Shown in pieces: positions 43,470-54,697 of a stretch of DNA of 64,000 nucleotides. Each line of letters opens with the position of its first letter. Positions within the stretch are counted from its first letter, which is position 1. The notes under the pieces were generated by a model, which searched no databases, was not told where the DNA came from, and saw only the letters and a list, made by a program, of their open reading frames with translations. The position numbers and the translations under genes are program-made. This DNA comes from Torymus aiolomorphi (Eukaryota > Arthropoda > Insecta > Hymenoptera > Torymidae). The stretch covers positions 93,981,628-94,045,627 of the forward strand of contig CM070875.1 of NCBI GenBank assembly GCA_036365515.1. Direction: 5' to 3'.

Positions 43470-44920
43470 TAAGAAAATTAAAACATTGTTTTGGAATGTT
43501 ACAGGAAAAGCGAAAATGAAGGCGGAGAACTGGTTATATGCTAAAAGCTTCGACATAGTTAGACTGGTGGAGACATGGGAGAAGTCAAGCAAGGGGAGGA
43601 GACTAGAGCGAATAATGAAGGAGTGCGAGGTCAAACAGAGATACGCGGTAAGGGAGAAGAAAAAAGGCAGGGTGAAAGGAGGCATTCTGCTGGCGGTGAG
43701 GAAAGGGTTAGGCTTGGAGATAGAATGGATGGAAAGGGGGCCCGAGGAAGCGATGGCAGCGAGGTGGTAGAAAGACGGAAAGGTATGGGGGATAACATAT
43801 ATGAGGCACAGAAGAGAAGAGAATTATAAAGCAATGGAGGAGTGGATGGAGAGCAACAAGGATGGGGTGATTATAATTAACAAAGACTTTAAGGACGTTG
43901 TCTGGGTCAAAACATCAATTTTACATTTTATATTTTTAAATAATGTTTTATTAATTTGATAATCCAAGAGTAAGTACATATAACAAATATATAATTGAAA
44001 GAACATAAGAAATTTTTTTTCAGACAAATTGAGGTAATAGTCACTATGCTATTGTTACAATTAAAGACAAAAACTTCAATAAGTTCTTTAAATTTTTTTA
44101 TTTTTTATCCGATCTTATCGAAATAAAGCTTATTTTATTCGTTAAGAAATTTCAGAGGGAGTATCGATGGGAAAATTTCTGATACGAGTTACCAGTATGG
44201 AGCAATATCAATTTGTTTAAGCAAGTTTTGATGAAATCTTGACTCGCTTTCTTTAAACAAATTGATATTGCGCCATACTGGTGACTCGTATTATAAATTT
44301 TCCCATCGATACTCCCTCTGAAATTTCTTAATGAACAAAATAAGCTTTATTTCGTTAAGATAGGATAAAAAATAAAAAAATTTAAAGAACTTATTGAAGT
44401 TTTTGTCTTTAATTGTAAGAATAGCATAGTGACTATTACCTCAATTTGTCTGCAAAAATTGTCTTATGTTCTTTCAAGTATATATTTGTTACATGTACTT
44501 ACTCTTGGATTATCAAATTAATAAAACATTATATAAAAATATAAAAACTAAAATTGCTGTTTCGACCCGGAGAACGTCCTTAATGCAAGGACGGCAGGAG
44601 AAAGCGGGCTGTGGGACAGCAACGGAGAGAAGGAGGAGAGGAAGAGCAAGGACACGATGATAAACAAGGAAGGTAAAGAGATGGTGAGATGATTGGAGGA
44701 TCAGGGGCTAGGTGTAGGAAACGGTGCAACGTAAGGGGACGAGGAAGGTGAATGGACGCAGATTGGTCAAAGGGGCTGCTCCACGACTGACTACATGGTA
44801 AGGAATGAGGTTGGACGGTCGAAGATAATGGAGATGGTGATCGGTAGTAGAATCAAGGCAGACCATCTGTCTGTGGAGCAAAGAATGGAGTGGAAGGGAG
44901 AAGAGGAAAAGGAGGTAGGA
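43470..44920 (+). pseudogene. LINE-2 ORF2, endonuclease domain (interrupted)
   Basis: KIKTLFWNVTGKAK is the endonuclease N-terminus (normally WN), followed by FDIVRLVETW (the catalytic Glu) and KGGILLAVRKGLG. A frameshift near 43768 follows. The domain is then split at KDF/NART by the TTAA foldback, and it resumes after 44583 with NARTAG, TTDYMVRNEV and IKADHLSVE (normally SDHLPV). The N-terminal half is open for about 100 codons. APE-type endonuclease nicks target DNA for priming. Confidence 0.85.
43893..44579. mobile_element. TTAA-flanked foldback element, copy 2
   Basis: Same family as 33627-34314 and almost the same length (687 bp). TTAA at 43889-43892 and 44580-44583. Excision with one TTAA restores the endonuclease motif DFNART (GACTTTAATGCAAGG). 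The left terminus has a few changes (GGACGTTGTCTGGGTC), while the right one is perfect. Confidence 0.9.
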
Positions 44921-46711
44921 GGAGGAAAGGAGAAAGGGAGGAGACAGGTGATAAAATGGGATGAAGAAGGAATAAAAGAGTACCGCAGGAAGCTAGAAGG
45001 ATATGGGGAAGCAGTGAACTGGAAGATGTTAAAGGAAAAGGTGAAGTATGCATTACCGTGGGTGGAAATACGGAGAAAGGAAGAGGAACATTATGAGGAA
45101 AAGTGGTGGGATGCTGAGTGTCACAGGAAGGAGGACCTACACAGGACGCTGGTAGGGCTGAGAAAGGGGGAGATAAAAGAAGAGAAATGGAGAAGGAAAA
45201 GAAGAGACTACAGAAACTTCATAGAGAGCAAAAAGAGAAGTAAAGGGGTAGAATGGTTAGAAGAAATAGAGAAAGATAAGGGAGGGAAGCTCTTCTGTAA
45301 AGCAGCGGGCTACAGTAAACGTAAAGGGTCACACATGGACTCAGAGATTACAAAGGAACAGTGGAGGGCCCACTTCAGGGGACGATACAGATTAGAAGAA
45401 GAAACGACAGAAGAAACGGCAGGGGGTGCACGGGTAGAGGAAGAAGAAAAACTGATGGTACAGAACATTACGGAAGAGGAAGTAAGAGAGACAGTAAGGA
45501 CACTCAAGAAAAAGAAGGCGGCGGGACAGGACCAGATCACCAACGAGGCGTGGAGAATCGGAGAGGAAGTACTGCTGGGAGACCTAACGAAGGTGTTAAA
45601 TGACATGGAATGGAGGAGAGGTTCCGAGAGAGTGGAAGACGGGAACGATAAGGCCAATCTACAAGAAAGGGGACAAGAACAAGATCGATAACTACAGGGG
45701 AATAACACTAATGGACACGGGGTACAAGATCTATGTGAAGATTGTGAGGAAAAGAATGGAAAAAGAACTGGAGGAGAAAGGGGTACTAGATAGAACGCAG
45801 ATGGGAATCAGAGAAGGAAAAGGGACCACAGAGGCCATTTACGTACTGAAAGAGTTGATCAGAAAAGGAATAGGCAAGGAAAGAGGGAAAATAATCGTTT
45901 GCTTCGCAGACATGAAGGCAGCTTTTGACAGGCTCAAGAGAGAAGAAATATAGAAGAGGCTAGAAAGAAAAGGGGTTGATAGCAACTTGATAAAAAGGAT
46001 GCGCAGCCTGTTCGAAAGATCGAGGGCAAGAATAGAAATAGGAGGAGAGGTCATTGATGAGTTCGAGGTACAAGACGGGGTGAGGCAGGGGTGCCCGCTA
46101 AGCCCAACGCTCTTCAACATCGCGATGGCGGACCTTGAAGAGGAAATGGGGAAGGTGCAGGGAAGCGGAGCGTGGCTAGGCAACAAGGAAAGGGTAAGGA
46201 CAATCTCCTATGCGGATAACATCGCGCTTATAGCGGAAGAGGAAGGGGTTATGAAAAAAATGCTAGGAAGATTCAAAAAGTGGACAGCGAGAAAGGGGCT
46301 GGTACTAAATGCCAAGAAAGCGAAATTAATGCTGTTCAGGAAGAAAGGGGAAAGAAGAAAGGAGGTGGAGTACAGGTGGAACGAGGAGAGGCTGGAAATG
46401 GTAAGAAAGTTCGACTATCTGGGATTTACAATGAAGGGAAATAACTCGGATACGGAACACATAAAGAAGCTCAAAGGTAAGGCAAATGGTAAAATGGAAA
46501 GGATATGGAGCTCGGCAGAGAGGAAGTTCAGGAATGAATAGGACCTAAGAATGAGGTTGTTCGAGGCTATGGTTAAAGGAGTGATCATGTATGGAGCGGA
46601 AAATTGGGGATGGAGAGAATGAAAGGAGTTTGAAGGGATAAAGATGAAGTACATGAGATGAACTCTAAAACTAAACAGGACAACACCGTGGCACACGATG
46701 AGAAAGGACAC
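44795..46711 (+). pseudogene. LINE-2 ORF2, linker and reverse transcriptase (broken)
   Basis: Frames 44795-45691, 45600-45953 and 45987-46541 run in order. They hold a charged linker, LKKKKAAGQDQITNEAW, REWKTGTIRPIYKKGD, NYRGITLMDTGYKIY, CFADMKAAFDRLK, VRQGCPLSPTLFN and SYADNIALI. The second Asp of the YADD catalytic box is Asn (YADN), which would abolish polymerisation. FDYLGFTMKG and YGAENWGWRE follow in the thumb. Stops are at 45952 and 46539 and frameshifts lie elsewhere. Non-LTR reverse transcriptase of the same lineage as LINE-1 of this window, clearly a different copy. Confidence 0.85.
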
Positions 46712-46752
46712 AGGGATCAGGAAAATAGGTCAGGGACGCGGCAGGGAGGGCG

Positions 46753-47504
46753 ATGAAATTTGAAGAAAGACTAAGCAGGGCAAAGGAGAATACACTGGAG
46801 AGGATAGCATGGGAGCAAGCGTGCAGAGACGAGGAAGAGAAATGGGAAAGGAAGGATAGGAACCCGTTATGGAATGGAAAAAGGGAATTTCTAGAATGTA
46901 CAGGCACGTCACTAAAAGAATGGAATGACTGCGTGAGGATAGGCTGGGACAAGAAACCGGAGATAAAAGGGAGAAAGGATGAGTTACACAGGGAAGAAAC
47001 AGACAGGGAGGTGAGAAAATCTAAATACGCAAGAGAGGCAGTGGAGGTAATCGGAAAAAAAGGAAAGATATACGAGAGACAAGAGGTGAAGAAATCGAGG
47101 AGCGGCATGGAAATACTGGGAAGATTCAGGATGAGAAACGAGGCAAGAAGCAATGATTACTGGGGGGTGATTCTTAACCGATAATACGTATCTCTTGTCT
47201 CTGTCTTACGCAATGATTTTGTATCTTCTATCTTTGTTGTTTCAGTTTATCTATCGGTTTAGAATCAGGCCTCTGGAGGAGAGAAGAAGAAAGGTGGTGC
47301 AGAATGTGCAAAGCAGAACAGGAAACGATGAAACACGTGCTGACAGACTGCCCGATTACAGGGAAAAAGGACATGGATTGGAAAAGACAACTGATCGGGG
47401 ACAGGGTAACTTTGTGCAGACTGTACGAGGTGACATGGAAGAGGAAAAGACAAGAGCAGGAGAGCCGGAACAGACATGGAAGTACTACAGAGAGACCCTA
47501 AGGT
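46753..47504 (+). pseudogene. LINE-2 ORF2, C-terminal region with zinc motif
   Basis: Frame 46753-47184 holds a basic helical region ending in RMRNEARSNDYW. After a 99-bp insertion the protein resumes with RMCKAEQETMKHVLTDCPI, the C-x2-C...H-x4-C zinc motif also seen in LINE-1 (18702-19151). A stop follows soon after. Confidence 0.75.
47168..47265. mobile_element. 99-bp MITE-like insertion
   Basis: GATTCTTAACCGATA at the left and TATCGGTTTAGAATC at the right are inverted with one mismatch. The T-rich middle differs sharply from the purine-rich coding strand around it. Removing it brings SNDYW next to the zinc motif. Confidence 0.65.
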
Positions 47505-47718
47505 AGGAACAGGGAGTACAAGGAATGAGGACCATTGTAGAATGGCCCGCAAGGCGGAACGGTGAAGAGACCTGTAGGAGCGAGGAGAGGGCAGCAGCCG
47601 ACGCGAGAGAAGAACATAGGCGAAACACGTGCGAGCATAACCTTGTTAACAGAAAGCAAAAAAGAGAGCAAAGTGCACGGAAGCAGAGCGGAAAGCAGAA
47701 AAGAGACAAAGAAAAGAA

Positions 47719-48525
47719 ATGGAGGGAAAGATAGAAGAAAACAAGGGAAGATTGTTCGAGTTAAGAAGGAAAGTAAAAAAAATGGAAGAAGAAATGGAGA
47801 GATTAAAAAAGGACGGAGAGAGGAAGGAGAGGGATTGGAAAGCGAAGGAGGAACTGTGGCAGGTGAATGCGAGGAAGGAGATGGAGAGAATGGAGGAGAG
47901 ATTACTGAAGATGGAGCAAAAAATGGTAGGAGAAAAGCGAAAGAAGACCGACGACAGCGAGAGTGGATGGAGTGATTGGGAGAGCGAAGACTCAGGAGTG
48001 CAAATAAGAGAGAGAAGAGGAAAGAGAATTAAAAGCGAGTTAAGAAGAGTAAGCACGGACACCAGAAGAGACAGGAGCAGGGAAAGGCAGCAGAGAGGGG
48101 GAAGAGACATAGTCGAGAAAGACAGGAGAAAGGTTCTAATGATTAAAAAGGGGAAGAATTGGGAAGAGGAAGTTTCAATGACGGAGTGGCTGCAGGAGGA
48201 AATGGGAGAAGGTATCCAAGTGGAACTGGAAAAAACCAAGGATGAAAAGTGGTATAAGGTGTGGTGCGAAGGCAAGGACACGAAGAAGGAAATTTGGGAG
48301 TCCAAGAGGAAATGGAAGGAGAAAGGTATAGTGGTCGTTGAGGAATGGAGATCTATGGCAGAGAGAAGGGAGAGGGAGAGCGCGAGGGCGATTGAAAGGA
48401 TGAAAGAGGTGGCAAGAAGGGTTGGATTCAAGGATGCACGAATTGACATAACTGAGAATGGATGGAAGGACAAGAACGAAGGAGAAGAAACCGAGGAAGG
48501 CAGAAGTGACTGGAAAGGCGAGTAG
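47719..48525 (+). CDS. LINE-2 downstream ORF: coiled-coil protein, 268 aa
   Basis: Begins MEGKIEENKGRLFELRRK and shows Glu/Lys heptads through about residue 85. An acidic Ser-Trp patch (SESGWSDWESED), a basic segment rich in Arg, then RRKVLMIKKGKNW, WLQEEMGEGIQVELEKT, WYKVWCEGKDTKKEIWE and KGIVVVEEWRSMAERRERE follow. Layout and several motifs parallel the downstream ORF of LINE-1 (17664-18425), including WLQ and a hydrophobic strand before the Glu-Arg helix. The frame is open, although ORF1 and ORF2 of the same copy are ruined, which is odd for neutral decay over one insertion. It ends about 200 bp before the ATT tail. Confidence 0.7.
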   Translation: MEGKIEENKGRLFELRRKVKKMEEEMERLKKDGERKERDWKAKEELWQVNARKEMERMEERLLKMEQKMVGEKRKKTDDSESGWSDWESEDSGVQIRERRGKRIKSELRRVSTDTRRDRSRERQQRGGRDIVEKDRRKVLMIKKGKNWEEEVSMTEWLQEEMGEGIQVELEKTKDEKWYKVWCEGKDTKKEIWESKRKWKEKGIVVVEEWRSMAERRERESARAIERMKEVARRVGFKDARIDITENGWKDKNEGEETEEGRSDWKGE

Positions 48526-49154
48526 GAAGGGAGAAGAGGAGAGGAGGCTGGAGTGAGAGTAAGGGAAGAGAAAGGGAAGAGGAGGGAGAAACAAACTGCG
48601 CACACTCATAGTATTATCTTTCTAACCTACTACTAGGCAATAATGTATATATGAGTTAGGATAAATCAAATGTATTACTAAAGTATGTAAACATTGTAAC
48701 CAAAATGGTTAATAAAGCTTTATATTATTATTATTAACTCAAAAATAAAAAATATGTCTTACATTTTCATTAAAGTTTAGTTTTATAAAAAAGGAACTCA
48801 CTTTTTAAGTTGACTGTACACTTTAAAATGTTTATTATCCTAAATATAAAGTTAGTTTTTTTATTTTTGAGTTAGTGGGTCTATTAATAATTCTCCCCTG
48901 GACAATATAAAACCAAAAAAACAAGAATCGAATAAAATTTGAAGATGAGGCATCTTGATGAATGAAATTAAAAATGTATTAGAATATATGATTCTTAAAA
49001 GTCGAAATACTTCAAAAAATTTGATCTGATTTCTTATTTTGGGAGCTTCAAATATTGGTCTTATGCCCTCCTACATAGTTTTCAAATAAAAAAGAAAAAA
49101 AGAACCGCATATAACAAACTTCTGACACCGATTGTACAGCCAATACATCCTTAA

Positions 49155-49478
49155 ATAAGTAGGTAAGAAGTGGTTTAAAATACGAAAGATATATCTTATA
49201 AACAGTTTTTAAGATTTTCGAATAATGTTTTATGTTTATTTATTATTTTTCCGATTTTCTGCAAGTCGTATGTGTCATATTGAAAAGCAAAAATTTTAAA
49301 GTTGAAATAGTAATTTAAAACCATCAAAATTTTCAGAGAGAAAAAAGCGAGGTATTTTCTTTTCAAGTAAAATTTAATAAAATTTTACAAATTTTGTTTT
49401 TTATTTTTATAAATACTCTACTGTTGAATTTACGTAATTAAAAAAATAGCTTTATTACGTAATTTGTTCTCAAACTGC
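49155..49478. other. No feature seen
   Basis: AT-rich sequence between two inverted-repeat elements, with no supported gene. Confidence 0.5.
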
Positions 49479-50179
49479 ACGGAAAAAAATTTTTACTCAT
49501 TTTGACCGACGACATCGGTCATTTTGACCGATACGGCGTCGGTAGACGGTGATCAGTTAAATCTACCGACCGCCTCTAGCCATTTTAGCCGGCCAACGAG
49601 TAGTAGCATCTGCGGACCAGTCATTTAGCAGAACTCACAAATGAATTCAGCAATTAATATTAAATTGTTTAGCGAATACAGTAGTGCACTATAATAGCCG
49701 ACATTTCCAAATCATGATTATTTATCCTGACCTCAAATATAAACAAGTTTGAAAAATCAGGCTATTTATTACTGTAATACCAATGCAATAAAAATAATAA
49801 AACATTAGAGAATTTATGATAAAATTAATAATAAAAATTACATAACACTGTACCTTAAAAATTATTATTTAAAAATTGAAATGATCGATAAATAAAATAA
49901 AGAAATTTCAAGATACTAATAAAGTATGTAATGGATAGATATTTCCTTATAATTACATTCTACAAAAATTTGTATTAATTACTTTAAAATAACCAACTTA
50001 TGTATTTAAAATGATTTATATAGAAAGAATAATTCTTATAAATTGGTTTTGGCTTCATCGTAGAACTGATTCTTATAACTCTCATGTTTAATAAAATTTC
50101 TCCACAATGAGTTGTTCGAAGAAACCAACCATATTGAAAATAGGTTTTATACCACTCTAACCTCAAAATCACAACTTAG

Positions 50180-50330
50180 GTATGATTTTTCGGCGCTCGT
50201 GGTATAAAAAACCGTTCGAAACGAGTGCGGAAGTTGATTATTTACTTCATGTGACTTTTCGCACTCGCTTCGCTCGTGTCATCACCTTCCGCACCAGTGT
50301 CGAAATGTACTATATCTTTATGCGAATAAC
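50180..50330. repeat. Short foldback segment related to 34430-34645
   Basis: CGAGTGCGGAAGTTGAT and ATCACCTTCCGCACCAGTG are loosely inverted around TCGCTTCGCTCG. The right end, GTGTCGAAATGTACTA, resembles (inverted) the left end of the 34.4-kb segment. Confidence 0.55.
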
Positions 50331-50603
50331 ACTTTCATAACTTTTCTCTTTTGTATACATTATAATCATACCATTTATTCAAAATGAGTTAATATTGATA
50401 CAAAAGACTCAATGGAAGTGTGTTTTAGTTTGACGGACAGCATTTTTAGAAGAATCATTAAAAATAGACATTTTAGCTTTATGTACACTCTCTACATAGA
50501 TCATTATAAAAACAGATATTTTAGCTTTACGTACACTTTCTACATTGATCACTGCAAATATTTATATACAAATTTCATTTCATACTCATACATATATAAA
50601 TAA

Positions 50604-50605
<2 letters not shown>

Positions 50606-50679
<74 letters not shown>

Positions 50680-50703
50680 ACGCACGCACACACGCACGCA
50701 CAC
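50606..50703. repeat. CA microsatellite
   Basis: (CA)n with CACGCA interruptions at its right side. Confidence 0.95.
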
Positions 50704-51634
50704 AATGCATAATTGATAGAAATATATTTTAAAGAATTGACTTACATTTAAACTCACTTTTAATAAAACTATAATAGAGTGATTAATAACTAGATAAGGA
50801 AAACAAAGAATTATTTTCTTTGTTTTTCTAACCTTCTTTGTATAGGTTAACTTATACTTACATTCAAAAATTTCAATTAAGCTGTCCAATATCCAGGTCG
50901 ACAATATATTTTGTACATACGTATCCATTATCCTGGATAATATATGATTTTTGATTATCAAAAAATACATGCACTTGTAAGCTTCTTCTAATTCTTCCCT
51001 TTCTATAAGTATGCAGACGGTGTGACAGCGGTATAATTGTATATAGTTATTCCTCACGGGCCATCACTCCCCGGTTTTGGTGGGCAGTTTGCTGTATTCG
51101 CTAAACAATTTAGTAGTAATTGCTGAATTCATTTGTGAGTTCTGCTAAATGGCTGGTCCGCAGATACTACTACTCGTTGGTCGGCTAAAATGGCTAGAGG
51201 CGGTCGATAGATTTAACTGATCACCGTCTACCGATGCCAGATCGGTCAAAATGACCGATGTCGTCGGTCAAAATGAGTAAAACTTTTTTTCCGTATGTAT
51301 AAGTTTTTATATTGCAATAAACGTATTCAATTCACATTAATGAACTAAAATAAAAAGGTGAAATAGAATTTGATCGAGTACTTAGATTATTGATCGTGTG
51401 AACCAAATGTCCCATGGAGTGGAATCTACATTTTTTTAATTGATATATTTGCTGGTACACTTTAGTGACCTTTAATTAATTGTTGACATGCTTAGAGAAG
51501 GATAAAAGAAGCGCTAAAAATGATCAAATTAGATCAAATCAGTTTAAATAAAAATGTAGTCCTTAGTAATGAGCATTTAAGATTGTTTAAAAAATTAAAA
51601 CGAACTATGTATTAGAATAGTTCATATATTGCAG

Positions 51635-51812
51635 ATTGCAAAAATAAAACGTACAGGTGGAAAATCTATTGGCGATTTCGTGCGAAATTTTTTTCGGGAA
51701 CTTCTGTTCGTAGAAGTAGCCGTACAATTTTCTTGGTCCGGCCAAAGGAGGCCAAATGTTGATGTCCAGAAACAAAAATTCCAGGATAAAAAGATCTACG
51801 TTATTATTATAG
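51635..51812 (+). CDS. Candidate exon of an unidentified insect-type gene
   Basis: An AG acceptor (TATATTGCAG, ending 51634) and a GTAAG donor (51813-51817) bracket about 178 bases. In frame they read RTGGKSIGDFVRNFFRELL, VAVQFSWSGQRRPN and QDKKIYVIIIG. The FSWSGQ pattern after an amphipathic helix recalls a domain at the C-terminus of many uncharacterised insect proteins (DUF4806-like); I recall this only loosely. No neighbouring exon was found, so it may be a stray fragment carried by a transposon. Confidence 0.4.
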
Positions 51813-51817
51813 GTAAG

Positions 51818-53282
51818 ATTGCAATTAAAATTTACAAATTATATAAATGCGCTGCTTTTTCTTATTTAAAATTTCTGTTGAAAATAACCGACTAGTGAGT
51901 ACGCGAATTTCACTTTTTCATTATTGCATGCACGAACTACTTGTTTCGCATATTCCGTTGACAGCATGTGCAAAAAACTCCTGTGCTTCTTGTAAACTTT
52001 GTCGAGAACATGCATGAAACACGGCATACGCGCAAATAATCCTAATGTGGGCACGCTGACACTATTTTAGCTTGACTCGTGTGTCACAGTTCACATTTGT
52101 CAAGAAGAAAAAAAATAGTTTCGCTCACTTCCTTGAGAAAATCAAGTTAAAAACATATGAGTGGGTGATATTTACGCGGGTGCAAGTGTGTCGTCCAAAC
52201 AAAGCAAGTAAATCGCTTGCCTCGCACACTTGTAAGTATCTAAATATACTATTCAGGGCACTCTTCTTTGCAAAAAGCTTATTTAAGAAATTTCATGTAA
52301 ATAAATTTCATATCCTCATGCAAAGTATATTTTCTTATTTTAGATACAGTTTCAAAACAGGGAAACTTCGAAAAATCTTCATGCGAGAACAATGTTAAAC
52401 TGTATCTGAACACGTGAGAGAAAAAAAGAAATCTTAGTTATTATGTACTAACAATATTTTAGTTATATAATCATTGTTCAATCTTGTAACATGATCTAGA
52501 TTGAAGAGACCAACCATAATTTATATGTTAAATTTTATTGTATTTATTATAGATTTTTATACAATTGCTTTTTAATGGAAGTACCACATGATTACGCGTT
52601 GTACGTATTTTTAAAAATAAAATACTTCTATTCGCACATTATTTTTATTTAGTGTTAATTTTTTTGAAATACCATGTAAACTTTATTAATGTAAACTCTA
52701 CACAGACTTTATTTACATTTTCGCGCCGGGTAATGCTTTCTTCACCGTGAAAGCCTAACGACGCAATTTCTTCATGACTTGTTGTTTGAAATATTCAAGT
52801 ACAACATAATGTAAATTTACGAATTAAAAACATAATATAAAACAAAATATGACCCATATATGGGTCATGCAGCACGTAAGAATACTGTTTTCCCGCAGTG
52901 CTCTATGATCCATATATGGGTCACGATAAAAATTATGTTTTATGAAATAATAAAGTAATTTAAACATAGAAAAACAATATTTGTAAAATATCAATTTTAA
53001 TTGTGTAATCTATCAGGTCCGATTTATCAAATCCGAGAAATTCTTCATCATCACTATAATTCTATACATATATCAAAAACGATTTATTAAAATAAAAACC
53101 CTCATGAAAATGTGACTCAGCAATGCGCTTTTTTGACTTTGTAAAAACAACTGGAGTCGTAGATTTTCTTTTGCGCCTAGTTTTTTCCATTATTCAAGAT
53201 ACTGCAATCCACTAAAATATTCATCAAAATTGCTTTTCAAGTTCTTATGTGAGAATATTGTAATGATTTGATGTTAATTATA
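51818..53282. other. Mostly unassigned
   Basis: AT-rich. ATGACCCATATATGGGTCAT and ATGATCCATATATGGGTCAC (52850-52925) form two adjacent palindromes. No convincing gene; a 108-codon plus-strand frame at 52072-52398 has no recognisable motif. Confidence 0.45.
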
Positions 53283-53701
53283 AACATAGTAGAAACTAAA
53301 AAAGAATACACAGACTGAATTTTAAAAGTACGAAGTATTTCCGAATTTTGAGATACGAATTAAAATAGGTTTACAAACATATAGTAGGAACTAAAAAAGG
53401 ATTCGTAAAGAATGAATTTTGGGAGTATGAAGTATTTCCGAAGTCTTTGCGAATGCTTTATTGAGATGAGAATCAAGACGGTTTTACAAACATATGGTAG
53501 GAACTAGAAAAGGGTTCGTAAAGAGAGAATTTCAGGAGTATGAAGTATTTCTGAAGTCTTTGCGAATGCTTTTTTGAGATGAGAACCAAGACGGTTTAAC
53601 AAATATATAGTAGGAACTCGAAAAGGATTCGTAAAGAATGAATTATAGGAGTATGAAGTATTTCCGAATTCTTTGCGAATGCTTTTTTGAGATGAAAATT
53701 T
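53283..53701. repeat. 113-bp tandem repeat, about 3.7 units
   Basis: Units start at about 53283, 53374, 53487 and 53600. The middle two are 113 bp each. Shared blocks are TAGTAGGAACT, GGATTCGTAAAGAATGAATT, GGAGTATGAAGTATTTC and TCTTTGCGAATGCTTT. The first unit is the most diverged and shorter. Confidence 0.85.
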
Positions 53702-53947
53702 GTTATATGTACACAACTTTAGTTAAAATATAAACTTGAAAAAAGAACTTTACGAATTCTTTATGAATACTCAATTCGTATTTGAATACATCTGGAACTG
53801 TTAACGAACTCTTATTATCTGACATAGTATGATCTCTAAAAGAATGAATAATGAATACTTTCAGAAGAAATTATTAATAGTTCGCGAATTCGGACGAACA
53901 CTCACGAAGTCTTTTTAAACTTTTCAAGAATTATCTTTGCCGTCTAG

Positions 53948-54695
53948 GATAATTACCGATATACCTCTTCCTCCTATGTACGTGAATTCTTCCTCTTCAT
54001 CCTCTGCCCGGCTTCCATTTATTATGTGCAGCCCCATCTCATTTAGCTTTTCTATCATATCTTTCCCTTCTCTGTTCAGTATACTATCCTTGCTGTTCCT
54101 TTTATCCTTCTCTCCTGCTTTCCTTCCTTCTCTTGCTGTTCTAGCGTTGAAATCTCCCCCCAGCAGAATTGCGGTTCCTCTATTTCTCTCCACTATTTTC
54201 TCTATCATCTTCCAGTTTGCCTCCATGCTTTCGTTCATGTAGACTGAGATGACTACCCATCTTATGCCTCCTATTTCTATCTTCATTGCTATAAACTCTA
54301 TGGTCCGAATTCATAGTCGTAAATGAGACGCGAGTCGGACTGAAGTAAGATTTGAAGCCATGGTTTAGTATATCTATGGTCCGAATTCATAGTCATAAGT
54401 GAGACGCTAGTCGGACTCAAGTAAGGTTTGAAGCCATGCTTTAGTATATCTATATATACCGTAGTTGAGACCGACTCAACGTCTATGAATTCGGGCCTTT
54501 GTTTCCTTCATCCTGTTCCTTCTCTCTAATTCTCTTTCCATTCCGTGTCTTACGGCAAAAATCATGCCTCCTTTTGCCGTTCCATTCTTGCTTCTCCTTA
54601 TCGCCTCCTTGAACACAATGCTGTGTCTTTTGAACCTTCCCTGTACTTCCTCTTCTTTGTCAACTTCTGCCCACGTTTCTGATATTCCTTGCGAT
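53948..54695 (-). pseudogene. LINE-1 endonuclease, N-terminal half
   Basis: The minus-strand fragments in order are GISETWAEVD (54690 region, catalytic Glu), AIRRSKNGTAKGGMIFAVR, a 197-bp insertion, KIEIGGIRWVVISVYMNES, ILLGGDFNARTAREG and FTYIGGRGISV. The frame 53924-54286 then reads into the 27.9-kb block. The protein continues at 26090 with IDYVITKEEV. The element is 5'-truncated near 54695, so no upstream ORF1 is preserved. Confidence 0.8.
54301..54497. mobile_element. MITE with duplicated left end (GGTCCGAATTCATAG)
   Basis: The ends GGTCCGAATTCATAGTCGT and ACGTCTATGAATTCGGGCC are imperfectly inverted. The left segment of about 77 bp (through GAAGCCATGGTTTAGTATATC) is tandemly repeated before the short right arm. 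It interrupts the LINE-1 endonuclease. Confidence 0.75.
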
Positions 54696-54697
54696 GG

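Larger units (their letters stand above)
42329..48734 (+). mobile_element. LINE-2 with 16-bp target duplication and ATT tail
   Basis: TAACTCAAAAATAAAA lies at 42313-42328 and 48735-48750. The element starts GAGTGGAATCCG and ends AATAAAGCTTTATATTATTATT. It carries an ORF1, an endonuclease-RT ORF2 and a third, downstream ORF, all on the plus strand, plus two later insertions (43893-44579 and about 47168-47265). Because one duplication encloses everything, the downstream ORF is part of the same insertion. Confidence 0.85.
41795..49150. mobile_element. TTAA-flanked foldback element interrupted by a LINE
   Basis: The ends GGATGTATGGGC and GCCAATACATCC are inverted and flanked by TTAA (41791-41794, 49151-49154). 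The arms 41795-42328 and 48751-49150 match in inverted order (ATTCATCAAG, TTATTCGATTCTTGTTTT, GGGTCTATTAATAATTCTCC). A LINE fills the middle (42329-48734). Confidence 0.8.
49479..51294. mobile_element. 1.8-kb TIR element (ACGGAAAAAAATTTTTACTC ends)
   Basis: Terminal inverted repeats of about 215 bp share ACTCATTTTGACCGACGACA, TCGGTCATTTTGACCGAT, TAGCCATTTTAGCC-type blocks and GAACTCACAAATGAATTCAGCA. The interior has no transposase, so it is non-autonomous. The repeated word TCATTTTGACCGA occurs two to three times in each arm. Confidence 0.85.

Noticed and set aside
47646..48609. 319-codon minus-strand Ser/Leu-rich frame
   Set aside because: Antisense of the charged LINE-2 downstream ORF, whose Glu/Lys/Arg codons read as Ser/Leu/Phe in reverse.
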